From assembly GCA_028023455.1 (NCBI GenBank), contig JAQFVV010012420.1, positions 3,908,001-3,972,000 on the forward strand: a stretch of 64,000 bases of DNA. Reading direction: 5' to 3'. This document shows, one piece after another, positions 36,147-46,766 of the stretch. The first letter of the stretch is position 1; each line of letters starts with the position of its first letter. Position numbers and translations under genes: made by a program. This DNA comes from Epiperipatus broadwayi. Lineage: Eukaryota; Onychophora; Udeonychophora; Euonychophora; Peripatidae. Below the pieces are notes generated by a model. It saw only the letters and a program-made list of their open reading frames with translations, did no database searches and was not told the DNA's origin.

Positions 36147-36387
36147 AGAAAAAGATAATGAAACAGAAGTGGAACCTATTCCTTTCACTGCAAAAATGAT
36201 TCGAGAAGATCTTCAACTTTCTAATCAGTTGGCAAATTATTTTCTTATTAACGACACTAATCACGAATGTGCTCTTAAATGCCAACGAGAGCTAAATGGT
36301 TGTATGTCTGGATATCGCGAGCTTCATAAACAATTAATAAAATCATCATCTCAAAGATTAATTATGTTGTCACCAGAAAACCACTAA
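36147..36387 (+). pseudogene. C-terminal remnant of a Tigger/pogo transposase
   Basis: The frame reads VEPIPFTAKMIREDLQLSNQ, then LANYFLINDTNHECALKCQR, then ELNGCMSGYRELHKQLIKSS and SQRLI. The arrangement (FT.KM....L, an N-x-E-x-A-x-K-x-x-R helix, then YRELHKQ...Q..I) resembles the helical tail that follows the DDE domain in Tigger/jerky-type transposases. Copy 1 preserves the continuation TNYVVTRKPLSQHECEVGA; here a deletion shifts the frame after SQRLI. Copy 3 has lost nearly all of it. No N-terminal HTH or DDE part is present, so this is a leftover in a deletion derivative and not a working gene. A TTTTTCCCAG just before it mimics a splice acceptor. Confidence 0.6.
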
Positions 36388-37241
36388 CACAACATGAGAG
36401 TGAAGTTGGCGCTAGTTGTATTTCCTCTTGAGAAGAGACTGATTTTTTACCAGTTTCCAAACGAACCTGTTTATCTGCAAGTAGCGATAATAATTAAAAC
36501 GTGTATAAAAAAATGTCAATTACTGTACTGTAAATTATGCATAAAAATATATTATTTTGAATAAAATTAAATATTATAGTTAAAAAAAAGTTTGTTTTGT
36601 ATCAATTTTTTTCAAATTTGAAATTTTTTATTAGTCATATTTTTAATATATAATAACGCAGCAAAGGTACAACCACTTTTTCTTTTAAAATATATATGTT
36701 CTGCAATAATATCAACAAATAAAAAATCCTCCTTTTTTCTTTTCAAAAACTTTATTTTTTATCTCAATACTGAATATATATATACATTAATATACAAAAC
36801 TCCAACGTTTCAACTGTTTTATCTCATAGTCATTTTCAAGGATCTGCAACAATATTAAATACATATCAACAAATAAACTTCAATTACATAAAAACTTTCT
36901 CTTACATTAACATAATAACAAACATATAGAAATATATTTTACTTACAGCTTTCTCCCACTGCTATATTTTATTACTCTTTTTTTTTTATTTACATTGTTT
37001 AACTACTAATATATCTTAAAATCATCCAAGAAACTTTTTATACAAATTTAAATACCAACTCTAATTTCCAAAAACCTTCCCCTTTCTTTAAATTTTATCT
37101 AAAACCCATCTTAAAACTACATTCCTAAACTATATATTCAAATGAATATAAAACAAATTTAAACACCCCCCCCCTCTCTCTCTCTTTTATACACACAAAA
37201 AAAACTTCTAACAATTTACCTAAACCCATTAAGCATTTATT

Positions 37242-38037
37242 TTAATTATACAGTAATTTATATTCCTTATCTACTCCATTAATTCTATTTAGAGTAGGAT
37301 TATATTTTTTTATATAAAAAAATTCTTTAACCATCCTTTCCCTGTAATTTTTAACCCTTTCTAACATTTTAATACTAAATTCTTGATGACCTAAACCTTT
37401 ACAATGAATGTAAATATTTGAATTTTTGTCATACAAATGTTGTCTAAGTCTAGTTTTTAATTTATTCTTAGTTGTACCAATATATGAAACCTTACCCCCC
37501 TCCCTCTTACAATTTAAACATTCAATTAAATATATTCCATTCATTTTGTCAGTTTCTATATTTTTTGTATCATTGATTAAATTTCCTAAATTCAATTTCT
37601 TTTTATATACTGGTTTAATAATTAACCTACTTTCCCCTTTGTATTTATTATTTATACTTTTTATAATCTTTTTAATCTTCATAAAAGTATCTCTAGAAAC
37701 ATTGTAACTATTATATATAAAATTATTTACATCTTTCCCATTGTTTCTCTTGTTGATTATTTTTTTTATATTTCTTTTACATAATTTATCAATAATTTTA
37801 ACTGGATAATTATTTTTTATACCTTCCTCTTTTATATTTCTAATTTCTTTTATAAACAATTTTTCTTCAGAACATAAATTAATTGCTCTGTTTATCCTAT
37901 TATTAATAATATTAATTTTATGTTCATATTCAATATCTGAATCCCAACTACTTAACAAACCATAAAAAGTTTCTTTTCTGAATACACTAGTTTCAATATC
38001 AACCTTACAATTTTTAATAACTTTTTTTATTATGTTA
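37242..38037 (-). CDS. Penelope-like GIY-YIG endonuclease, left arm (5'-truncated ORF)
   Basis: The open frame of 238 codons (from an ATG ending at 37958) extends upstream to about 38037 as CKVDIETSVFRKETFYGLLS, the end of the reverse-transcriptase thumb that precedes the endonuclease in Penelope-like proteins. Then follow a KINIINNRINRAINLCS helix, a Lys-rich linker, and the GIY-YIG domain: MNGIYLIECLNCKREGG, VSYIGTTKNKLKTRLRQHLY, a HCKGLGHQEFSIKMLERVKN segment with a metal-binding Glu nearby, and a FYIKKYNPTLNRING end with the conserved Asn. A Cys pair (CLNC) precedes YIGTT as in many of these proteins. The catalytic RT core is absent, so the copy cannot be autonomous, but the nuclease domain looks intact. 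Confidence 0.85.
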
Positions 38038-38038
38038 T

Positions 38039-38717
38039 AATTAATATTATTAATAATAGGATAAACAGAGCAATTAATTTATGTTCTGAAGAAAAATTGT
38101 TTATAAAAGAAATTAGAAATATAAAAGAGGAAGGTATAAAAAATAATTATCCAGTTAAAATTATTGATAAATTATGTAATAAAAGAAATATTAAAAAAAT
38201 AATCAAGAAGAGAAACAATGGGAAAGATGTAAATAATTTTATATATAATAGTTACAATGTTTCTAGAGATACTTTTATGAAGATTAAAAAGATTATAAAA
38301 AGTATAAATAATAAATACAAAGGGGAAAGTAGGTTAATTATTAAACCAGTATATAAAAAGAAATTGAATTTAGGAAATTTAATCAATGATACAAAAAATA
38401 TAGAAACTGACAAAATGAATGGAATATATTTAATTGAATGTTTAAATTGTAAGAGGGAGGGGGGTAAGGTTTCATATATTGGTACAACTAAGAATAAATT
38501 AAAAACTAGACTTAGACAACATTTGTATGACAAAAATTCAAATATTTACATTCATTGTAAAGGTTTAGGTCATCAAGAATTTAGTATTAAAATGTTAGAA
38601 AGGGTTAAAAATTACAGGGAAAGGATGGTTAAAGAATTTTTTTATATAAAAAAATATAATCCTACTCTAAATAGAATTAATGGAGTAGATAAGGAATATA
38701 AATTACTGTATAATTAA
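38039..38717 (+). CDS. Penelope-like GIY-YIG endonuclease, right arm (5'-truncated ORF)
   Basis: The mirror copy of the left-arm frame. Translation is open from the junction at 38039 (INIINNRINRAINLCSEEKL...) and a 206-codon ATG-less start region leads into FIKEIRNIKEEGIKNNYPVK, the linker and the same GIY-YIG domain (YLIECLNCKREGG, YIGTTKNKLKTRLRQHLYDK, NPTLNRING). It differs from the left arm by a three-base insertion (KLCNKRN against KLCKRN) and a few substitutions. It lacks the thumb sequence kept in the left arm, so it is truncated slightly more. No promoter is evident. Confidence 0.8.
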
Positions 38718-39461
38718 AATAAATGCTTAATGGGTTTAGGTAAATTGTTAGAAGTTTTTTTTTTTTGTATAAAAGAGAGAGAGGAGGGGTGTTTAAATTT
38801 GTTTGATATTCATTTGAATATATAGTTTAGGAATGTAGTTTTAAGATGGGTTTTAGATAAAGTTTAAAGAAAGGGGGAGGTTTTTGGAAATTAGAGTTGG
38901 TATTTAAATTTGTATAGAAAGTTTCTTGGATGATTTTAAGATATATTAGTAGTTAAACAATGTAAATAAAAAAAAAAAAGAGTAATAAAATATAGCAGTG
39001 GGAGAAAGCTGTAAGTAAAATATATTTCTATATGTTTAATATGTTTGTTATTATGTTAATGTAAGAGAAAGTTTTTATGTAATTGAAGTTTATTTGTTGA
39101 TATGTATTTAATATTGTTGCAGATCCTTGAAAATGACTGTATGAGATAAAACAGTTGAAACGTTGGAGTTTTCTATATTAATGTATATATATGTTCAGTA
39201 TTGAGATAAAAAATAAAGTTTTTGAAAAGAAAAAAGGAGGATTTTTTATTTGTTGATATTAGTCATATTTTATTTCCTTATTTTTTTTTTTGCGCGAATT
39301 TTAAAGTATTTTTACGTTCGTGCTTTGCTTTTACGCGATTTTTGAAAAATCACAGTTCTCATCCCCCCCTTTTTCAATGTAAGTTACGTCTATTTTTGCG
39401 CGATTTTGTTGGTGCGTGTTTTCTGAGCAACCTATCTATCGCGTAAAACGAGACCCAGGTG

Positions 39462-42400
39462 TATTCTAAAAAAATAAAATAAAAAAATATTTAAAAAATT
39501 AATATAAATTTCGGTCAATTAATAATCAAAAGAATATCTTAACACTTCTGATACGTTTATTTCATAAAGAAAATAATTTTATCTTTAATTATAATCACAA
39601 ATAATTATTGTTGGTTTAATTTTACTTAATTATAATTTATTAAACTGGTTTGTAATATATTGCCATTGACCTTGATAACTACGTGATTATTTTATGTAAT
39701 TACCATTTGTTGTGAATTGTATGGATACCATAGAGGTCACTAAGAATCAATGGGATGGATTGAATAGGTTAACACCTATTAATTTGATTTAAAATTACTC
39801 AGTTCATTTTGTTTTTGTTCAGTCTGGCTTCTTACCTTTCTCTGGAACCATCAATTCATTGCGTCATTAAATAGTGCTAAATTTTTATAATTATTTTTAT
39901 TTTCTAGTAAACAGTAATAAATTAAGAATATTATATCACTTCAGTCTACAATGCTCGGGTAAATATTTTTTTAAAATATTATTTCTATGCTTTCTACAAT
40001 TATGAACTTTATAAATTAATGGTCAAGAATTTAGATTTTTAAAATTTTAAATGGCAATTTTAAAGCATGTTATAAGTGAAACTATTGATTTAATTAAAAC
40101 TAACTATTTACTTATTGATGTTTCTTTACTAATATTTTTTGTGGATAAAAAAAAAGAAGAAGAAGAAGAGTTTTAGCATGAAATAATTTAAAAATCTCAA
40201 AAGAACGCTCTAAAGATTTTGCTATGTCATTTAAATGTATTTTTAAAAGAATATTATATTACCTGTGTCCGTTTGTAAGAGAAACATTATATATATTGTT
40301 AATATGTAATTCAGTTAATTTATAATCATTTGGAGAGAAAAGTTGCATGCTACGGCTGAATTTAAAAGTTATAACTTCCTAAAAGTTATTTAAACGAAAG
40401 AAGAAAACAAACTCTTTAAAATTTATATGTTAAAATTATGAAACAGCTAATGTTGTATCTTTAAGGAACTCAAAATAATCTTTGATTATTATTTATGTGT
40501 TTTAAAAAAATTATAATGGAATTCTTATAGTTTCATTTATTTCCTATATAACCGCGGTGAACATATTATAATTCCGGAAAACTTGCAAATCTCCGATAAT
40601 GTCTTGGCTAGCTTTTCATATTTGTATTTTTTTATAATATTCATGCTTGTCTTCGTGTTGTAAATATTTGTCTGTTGGATCCAATCTTCATCATTAGAGT
40701 TAAGATTTATTTAAGCTTTATTTCTACTATATATTTTTTAAAATGTTGCAACTGCCAAAGGAAAAAAAAAATCTTCATTTTAAAAAAATGCATTTCTCTA
40801 ACTTCAAATGTTTTTTTTTTTTTGCGAACAATGATTAAAAAACTTTCTTTACATTGACCGATAGTTCAGTACGGAAAACAGTCCTGCTAATGAACTAAGG
40901 TTTTAAAAAAATTATTTGGTAAAATTTTATTTTTATAATGTTAGTGTATGTTAAGGTTTACATTTGTTATGTAATATTTACACGTTTTTTAGCAAATGGG
41001 TAGTCATTCCTACTATTATATTGAGTCAAGTTTATATTTGATATGATGGTATACCGATGAAATATATCTGGTTTATTTTACATGCAACTGGAGATATTAA
41101 TCTCGCATGTTAGATATTTAAAATGTGTTATATATCTCTAATGGGCAAACAGTATTTTAAATTTATCAAAAGTGAATAATTTTATATTTTACGCTATAAC
41201 AGCATATTTCTCATTTAAAGTTTCAACGGAAATTCTATTTCGTTAGGTAAATAATTTATTAATAATTATTCTTTATTAGTATGTCCACTTTATTTTGATA
41301 TAAGCTTTTATGCTATACATCGCTGTTGAATATTCCTTGCTTAGATTTAAATTTGTTGTACTACGTTGCATATTTTTAACAGTCATTTGGCTGAGATATG
41401 TACGTTTTCATACATTGGTTTCAGATATTGATTGAAGTATGCATTTTTGATATAATCTTGCCTATGTTTAGAGTTGATATACCCTTAATACCAGCGTATT
41501 TTGATATTTATTACGAATTGTGCTTTGCAGGATGGAGGTGCTCTCTCCATAGTGTGTTGTATTTTCCATAAGTAGATTATTTGATATCTTGTTATATTAT
41601 ATTTGCTTAGCCAGTGTGGCTGTCCCATGGAGAAGACTATCTAGAATTTATATATTTTGATATTGCTAGTATAGATTAATTCCATGAGAGGATTATATTT
41701 TGGTGTGTGTTTCTTTTTCCTTAGGTGATGAGATAAAGTCCACACCTACATTTTTTGCCTGAGAGATAGGCCTGGAAACCACCAATCCCTTTAATGAAGT
41801 GTTTGTCCTGAAGAGGTTATTCGGTATTTTTATCCCTCATGTGAATTTAGAATATTTTTCCACCATAGAAGATGTAGATTATTGTGTTCTATTTAGAAGT
41901 TATGGCAAGGATAGATGTTAGATTTTAGGTATTAGTTCCTGAGGGTGCACTTTATCGTTAGTAGTGCCTTAGTGATTTGGATCAATATGTGTATTGTGCT
42001 ACTGAACCTTGCTAGTAGGTCACAAGCAAACCAATTGAATAGAATTAATTTAAAATTGCGTATTTTAAAACACTTAGTTATCAAAGGAATATTTAAACAC
42101 TATTTTATTTTTATCAATAGCTGAGAAATATTTTTCGCTGGAATTGTAAGTCATTCATAGTTAAAATATCTATTATTATTTTTATGTGGACATCAAGTTA
42201 TATATTAATTTGTGTATAACTTCTGATGAATGACCCATACCATTCATAATTTATTTTAATTACAAACCAGAATTTGGTCAAATCAGTAACAATAGAGTTT
42301 AATATTTGAAAAGAGAGTAGTATTTGAACCCAGTTCATAATAGTTAAACAAATAATATTTAGTTACGTTTGTGTACTTCATGTCATAATAAAAATAGCTA

Positions 42401-43378
42401 GCCAATGTTTTAAAACAAGGGATTTATTTTACAGAACCTTTTATAAGACTTAAATTGAAGCTGCTATTATTTGTCTATTTCACATTAAGCGTTAGTTTAA
42501 TGTAACTTCCAAAATTTTAAATTAGTGTAGTAGTATATTAGCTGTACATTTCAGCTGGTTACTTCAGTTTAATAGTTTAATTCCAAACTTACAGGAATAT
42601 ATTGTATTTGTGTTCTTGCAAAGAACATCTGCAGCCTAAATACTTGGCTTATATTTTTTTTAATTTACTGTAATTGTAATTGAAAGGGCATTACCTAGAC
42701 ATTATGTAACTATGTATTTATGATAACAGCGCCTATATTAGTTTGTAGCATTTAACAAATTTTTTATTATTTTTATTTTGTGTTATTAACAAATTATAAT
42801 ATTTTATTCAATCTTCGTTGTCGGTTTATTTTCTATATGCGAAGTGCATGTTTACAAAATGTTTGTAAAACGTTTTTCTTGAGTTCTAAACCATTTCAAA
42901 TTCTAGAGATCTTAATACACCAGATCAGCAATAATATATTAGATAAGCAATTTTATGCAGATCCTGACATTTCATTTGATTACAATTGTTTAGGAGAGTT
43001 TTCCAGTAAAAATAAAAATTGCAAATCTCAGATTAAACATTTATTTGACATTGAAATGAATTTTATTTCATGTTATTAATTCCGACTGCACATTATCCCA
43101 TTTATTTTTTTAGTCAAGTTAACAAAACAATTAGTTGTAATTATTTTATTGGATTGTCATGGATAATGGAGGATTATAAAAGGTATCCTTGTCTTTCTAT
43201 TATTCTGGCTGATGTCATGGATAAAAGGCTCAATTATTCCAAATTTTATGCTATTATTTTGTTTATTATTAGTCATATTTATCAATTTTCTTTTATAATG
43301 TAATTAGAATGTTGTTATTTGATGTTAGGACACATTAGCCTTACGTGAAGTAAATGTTCCCTATAACCCAGGGGTAAG
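39462..43378. other. Intron, AT-rich, mostly unassigned
   Basis: A (AAG)n tract lies near 40155. The segment 41500-42050 is a little richer in G+C (for example ATAGGCCTGGAAACCACCAA) and may be an old unrecognised repeat. A 99-codon frame at 42780-43079 followed by an overlapping 77-codon frame to 43303 is somewhat protein-like (Cys and Asp/Asn present) but has no domain I know and no splice signals; not called as a gene. Confidence 0.4.
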
Positions 43379-43840
43379 CAAATAGCGGCCTGAGGGCCAC
43401 ATGTGGCCACTAAGAGTTTTTATGCGGCCCTCCAAGACAATCAAAAATCTGCCTTGAACTGAAATTTCCTTCCCATGCGTGACCGAAGATTCATCTCATA
43501 TTTTTCACTAGGATGGCTATGTCAATACACATGCACAGTGTAAATACGATGGGTAGTGCTTTTCCAGTTCATCTGGTTAATTTCAAATTTGTCTTTGCAT
43601 TAGCAAATATATATACATTTCCAACTTTAGTGAAACCATGAACCCTCTGAAAAAATGTAAAATCAGTAGTGACTGTCATATGTTTAATGAAGAATGGACA
43701 AATATTTTCTTTGGTAATATAGGGAATAAAGCAGTGTGTTTATTGTGTCATGAAAAAAGGTGTGGCCCTCCGCTAACCTTCGTTTCCACAAAATGACTCT
43801 GATGCAGTCCCTGAGCCAAAATAATTGCCCACCCCTCCTG
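43379..43840 (+). mobile_element. Short hAT-type element with transposase N-terminus
   Basis: The left end CAGGGGTAAGCAAATAGCGG and the right end (minus) CAGGAGGGGTGGGCAATTAT carry the CAGGGGT.GGCAA-type terminus common in hAT/Charlie-like elements. At about 460 bp it is a deletion derivative. An 8-bp target duplication was looked for and not found (CTATAACC left, TAGCCTAT right). A coding remnant sits at 43638. It is GC-richer than its flanks. Confidence 0.7.
43638..43760 (+). pseudogene. N-terminal fragment of a hAT transposase
   Basis: From ATG at 43638: MNPLKKCKISSDCHMFNEEW followed by TNIFFGNIGNKAVCLLCHEK. This resembles the start of hAT transposases of the GTF2IRD2/ZBED-like group (KKRK.D.ECR.F.E.WT..YFF....GK.VCL.C.E), with the VCL.C half of a BED-like zinc site. 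The frame ends soon after, where the sequence jumps to the 3' terminal part of the element; the catalytic region is missing. Confidence 0.65.
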
Positions 43841-44086
43841 TAGCCTATTAGAATGTCAACCATGTCTGATAACACACTATTATAGAGCAGATTCAAAGAT
43901 ATATGAAAAAACCCTGAGATCATCATTATTTTATTTTATTTAAAAATTATTGATTGTCATTGTTAAGGCATAAGAAGAACTTTTATTTTTAATTATACCA
44001 TGAGAAAGGTATTTTTACTTTCATTTTACTCTGCAAGAGTAAAGTTCATTTCAGATCATATTGGCAAATGATTTACATAGCATTTT

Positions 44087-45724
44087 TGGTAATCATCTGA
44101 AATCCGGGCACGGCCGCTTGATGGCGTTGATGCTATATAAAATCAATCAAATGTAACATTACCAGGCCGCAACTTTTTTTTATATAACATGATTTTTTTT
44201 TTTGATTAAACAAATTTGTATTTCATTTATAACTATTTCTTTTTTATTAAACAAATTTTTATATTCATTTCCGTTGTTTTTTTTAACATGACATTTTTCT
44301 TTATTCAACAAATTTTGGTAATTTAACTTTGTTTATTTTTCTGATTTTAAAACTTTTGACTGTTTCACGATGAAAAAACTTGTTTTAACACCGCCTAAAA
44401 AATATATTACAATTATTTGGGACTTGTTTCGACTTTCTTCTACTTTTTTTTTTTTGTTGACTAAATTGTTTTTCTTCTTATTAAATCAAAAGTAACTTTT
44501 GTGTTTTGGGGGGATAAAAAATTGTTTTGAAACCCCACCCTCGGATAAATAATTGTAACAAAAAGTCAATTTTTTTTTTGAATAACTTTTTTTTCACTTT
44601 TTACTTTTATTTATATTTCGTTTGAATTACCTTTTTTTTTTGGCTTCTACAATAAACTGCTTATTTTGGGGGTTTCATACTTTGTTATTATTAACAAAAA
44701 GTAAACAAAAAGTATTTTATTTTAACCCCGCCAAAAAAATATAATACAATTATTTATGACTTGTATCGACTTTGTTCTATCTTTTTTTTTTTTTTGTTTG
44801 TCTAAATTGTTTTTCTTCTTATTAAATGCAAAGTAACTTTTGTGTTGTTTTTTTTTTTGGGGGGGGGGGTAAAAATTGTTTTGAAACCCCCACCCTCAGA
44901 TAAATAATTGTAACAAAAAGTCAATAATTTTTTTTAAAACAACATTTTTTTACTTTTATCTATATTTCGTTTGAATTATCTTTTTTTTTTTTTGGCTTCT
45001 ACAATAAACTGCTTTTTTTTTTTGGGGGGGGGGGTTCATACTTAGTTATTATTAACAAAAGGTAAGCAAAAATAGTAATTTATTTTAACCCCGATGAAAA
45101 AATATAATCCAAATACTTTTTGAACTTATTTTTATTTATTATTTTATTGCTGTAATAAAAACAAGTCTGGTATTTGGGAGGACATTATATGCCTGAAAAA
45201 GGACACAGCCTCACTTTCTGTACTCGGCAATTCTGAAAAGTTTAAAAATTGCACGTTCTTCTCAGACATTTTATTGGTCGTGTATATTTTCGACACTGAA
45301 ATGTGACTTAGCGCGTGAGCTTTGTTGAAGCGTGTTCGAACATACCCTTTGTCAATTTTTTACATATTAACATTTTTTTAGGAAAGGTGGGGACTATATG
45401 TCAATTATTAGTAATTAACATTATTTAAATACAAATGACTTTACTCTATTATGGAGATTTGAAAAGTTGTACCGACTTGCAATTAAAACACCCTCAAGCA
45501 ATATGGTAATCAGTTATGAATAGAACGAATACACATAAATAGTTTTGAAGCACAAAACAGGCCGTAATATTTTTGTGCAACATCATGTAAAGCGGCCTGC
45601 AATGGGTAATACAATATAAATGTTGTATTAGTCATAAGGCTGGCCGCAGAAACGGCATTTTTATGTGTTTTGACACATAAACAACTCCATCAAGCATCCG
45701 TGCCCGGATTTCACATGATTACCA
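44087..45724. mobile_element. TIR element B with tandem-repeat core and 6-bp target duplication
   Basis: The left end TGGTAATCATCTGAAATCCG plus GGCACGG..GCTTGATGG.GTTG matches the inverted right end over about 43 bp with four or so mismatches. CATTTT at 44081-44086 and 45725-45730 is a 6-bp target duplication. The terminal 42 bp align with those of the element at 22418 (shared GGT..TCATCTGA, then GCCGCT..A.GGCG.T), and the word CAATCAAATGTAA (44144) also occurs about eleven times in that element. The 1.64-kb body is a T-rich tandem repeat with no meaningful frame and no transposase. It is GC-richer at the ends. Confidence 0.8.
44388..45110 (+). repeat. Tandem repeat inside TIR element B, unit about 340-365 bp
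   Basis: Two full units and a partial third. Each begins near CCGCC(T/A)AAAAAATATA and passes through TTTTTCTTCTTATTAAAT, GTAACTTTTGTGTT, a G-run with GTTTTGAAACCCC, GATAAATAATTGTAACAAAA, a TTGGCTTCTACAATAAACTG block and ATTATTAACAAAA. Unit starts lie near 44388 and 44727, the third near 45090. G-runs and T-runs differ in length between units. Confidence 0.8.
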
Positions 45725-45730
45725 CATTTT

Positions 45731-46766
45731 TTTTTATAAAACAAATATTAGAGAAGATGTGAGAATCAATAAGAAGATATCATTATTGTTTAAAAGTGTG
45801 TTTTTGATAAAGGGAGAATTTTATTTTATTCTAAATTATTAATTAGGGACTGATTGCAGTCTCTTTTTTCCCCAAGTTATTTATTTTACTTATAATAATT
45901 TATTTTATGATTTAAGTTTCTTTCTTTGTCTTAACTACATATCTCTGCAGCTGAATTTTTTATAATTAACCAACCTCTGAGCATAGTTTACGTTTTATTA
46001 TTACAGATATATAGTTGTTTATAAGAGTCCCAATATATGTTATTTATTAATGAAGTTTATTATCAAGGTTTCTAAAAGTCATTATTATTATTATTATAAT
46101 TACTTCATTTTACAGAGGTTAGAATATTAATAAATTGTTTAAATAAATATTTATTAGCAAATTTCTAAAAAAAAAAAAGAAATTTACGGATTTATTAAGC
46201 ACAGTAGATTTATTTATATGCACATATAAATTATGTATTTGCACACACAATTAAAGACAATATATTTTAAGGTTTTTTTGTAATTTGCATAAAGTTATTA
46301 AAAAGTTGTACTCAAGCAATTCTCCATAAAATCAAGGTGAATAAAATACTGAAGACAAAAAATAAGAATTATCTAATAAATGCTTTTGAAGAATTGTAAG
46401 AATTATTTAAATAAAAAGATCCAAGAAAAAATGATCAAAAAAGGAAAACAACAATGCTTACTGAAAATGAACTTACTTGTGGTAGAAATTGTTTTTTTGT
46501 TTTTTTTATGCTATAAAAGTTGAATCACTGGAAAAATCCATGAACTTTTTAATGTCAAAATTATAAAGAGCAATTAATTTATATGTTCAAGATTGATAGA
46601 TAGATTATTGGAAGCTATGAATCGTGAGGACTTTATACATTGAATTACCAAAGCTTCAGTAACAATTTGATGAAATAATATAGAGTTATTAATTTAACAG
46701 CAAATTTTATATTAATGTAAAACTTTCAAATGATTGTACAACTAAGTTGTATAATAAAATGTTTCA
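45731..46766. other. Intron, AT-rich, no gene seen
   Basis: Between TIR element B and an RTE-type copy. Contains (ATT)n near 46085 and short A/T runs. No frame, RNA gene or repeat family was recognised. Confidence 0.5.

Larger units (their letters stand above)
36645..39257. mobile_element. Penelope-like element pair 1, head-to-head, in a 14-bp target duplication
   Basis: Two 5'-truncated Penelope-like copies face away from each other. The left arm (36711-37916, minus) and right arm (38039-39257, plus) are nearly identical inverted copies of about 1.2 kb separated by about 122 bp. ATTAGTCATATTTT occurs at 36630-36644 and 39258-39271, a 14-bp target duplication around the whole pair; a 66-bp non-mirrored tail (36645-36710) lies inside the left boundary. 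Each arm has a GIY-YIG frame, then a 3' region with CTTGAAAATGACT and CAGTTGAAACGTTGGAGTTT words typical of Penelope-like 3' ends. High arm identity indicates recent insertion or gene conversion. Confidence 0.9.
35535..39461 (+). mobile_element. Tigger/pogo-like element copy 2, interrupted by a Penelope-like pair
   Basis: Ends CACCTGGGTCTCTTTTTACG (left) and CGTAAAACGAGACCCAGGTG (right) are flanked by TA on both sides. Without the nested insertion (36645-39257 plus one duplicated target copy) it would be about 1.3 kb. It retains the longest piece of transposase C-terminus of the three copies (36147-36387). The right subterminal part has TTTTTGCGCGA and CGCGTAAAAC words shared with the other copies. 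Insertion order is clear: this element came first, then the Penelope-like pair landed in it. Confidence 0.85.

Noticed and set aside
37426-37707. 93-codon hydrophobic frame opposite the GIY-YIG gene, and its mirror at 38252-38533
   Set aside because: Antisense shadow of the Penelope-like endonuclease; occurs twice only because the arms are inverted copies.
42780-43303. 99- and 77-codon overlapping frames on plus
   Set aside because: Somewhat protein-like, but two frames are needed, no splice signals frame them and no family is recognisable.
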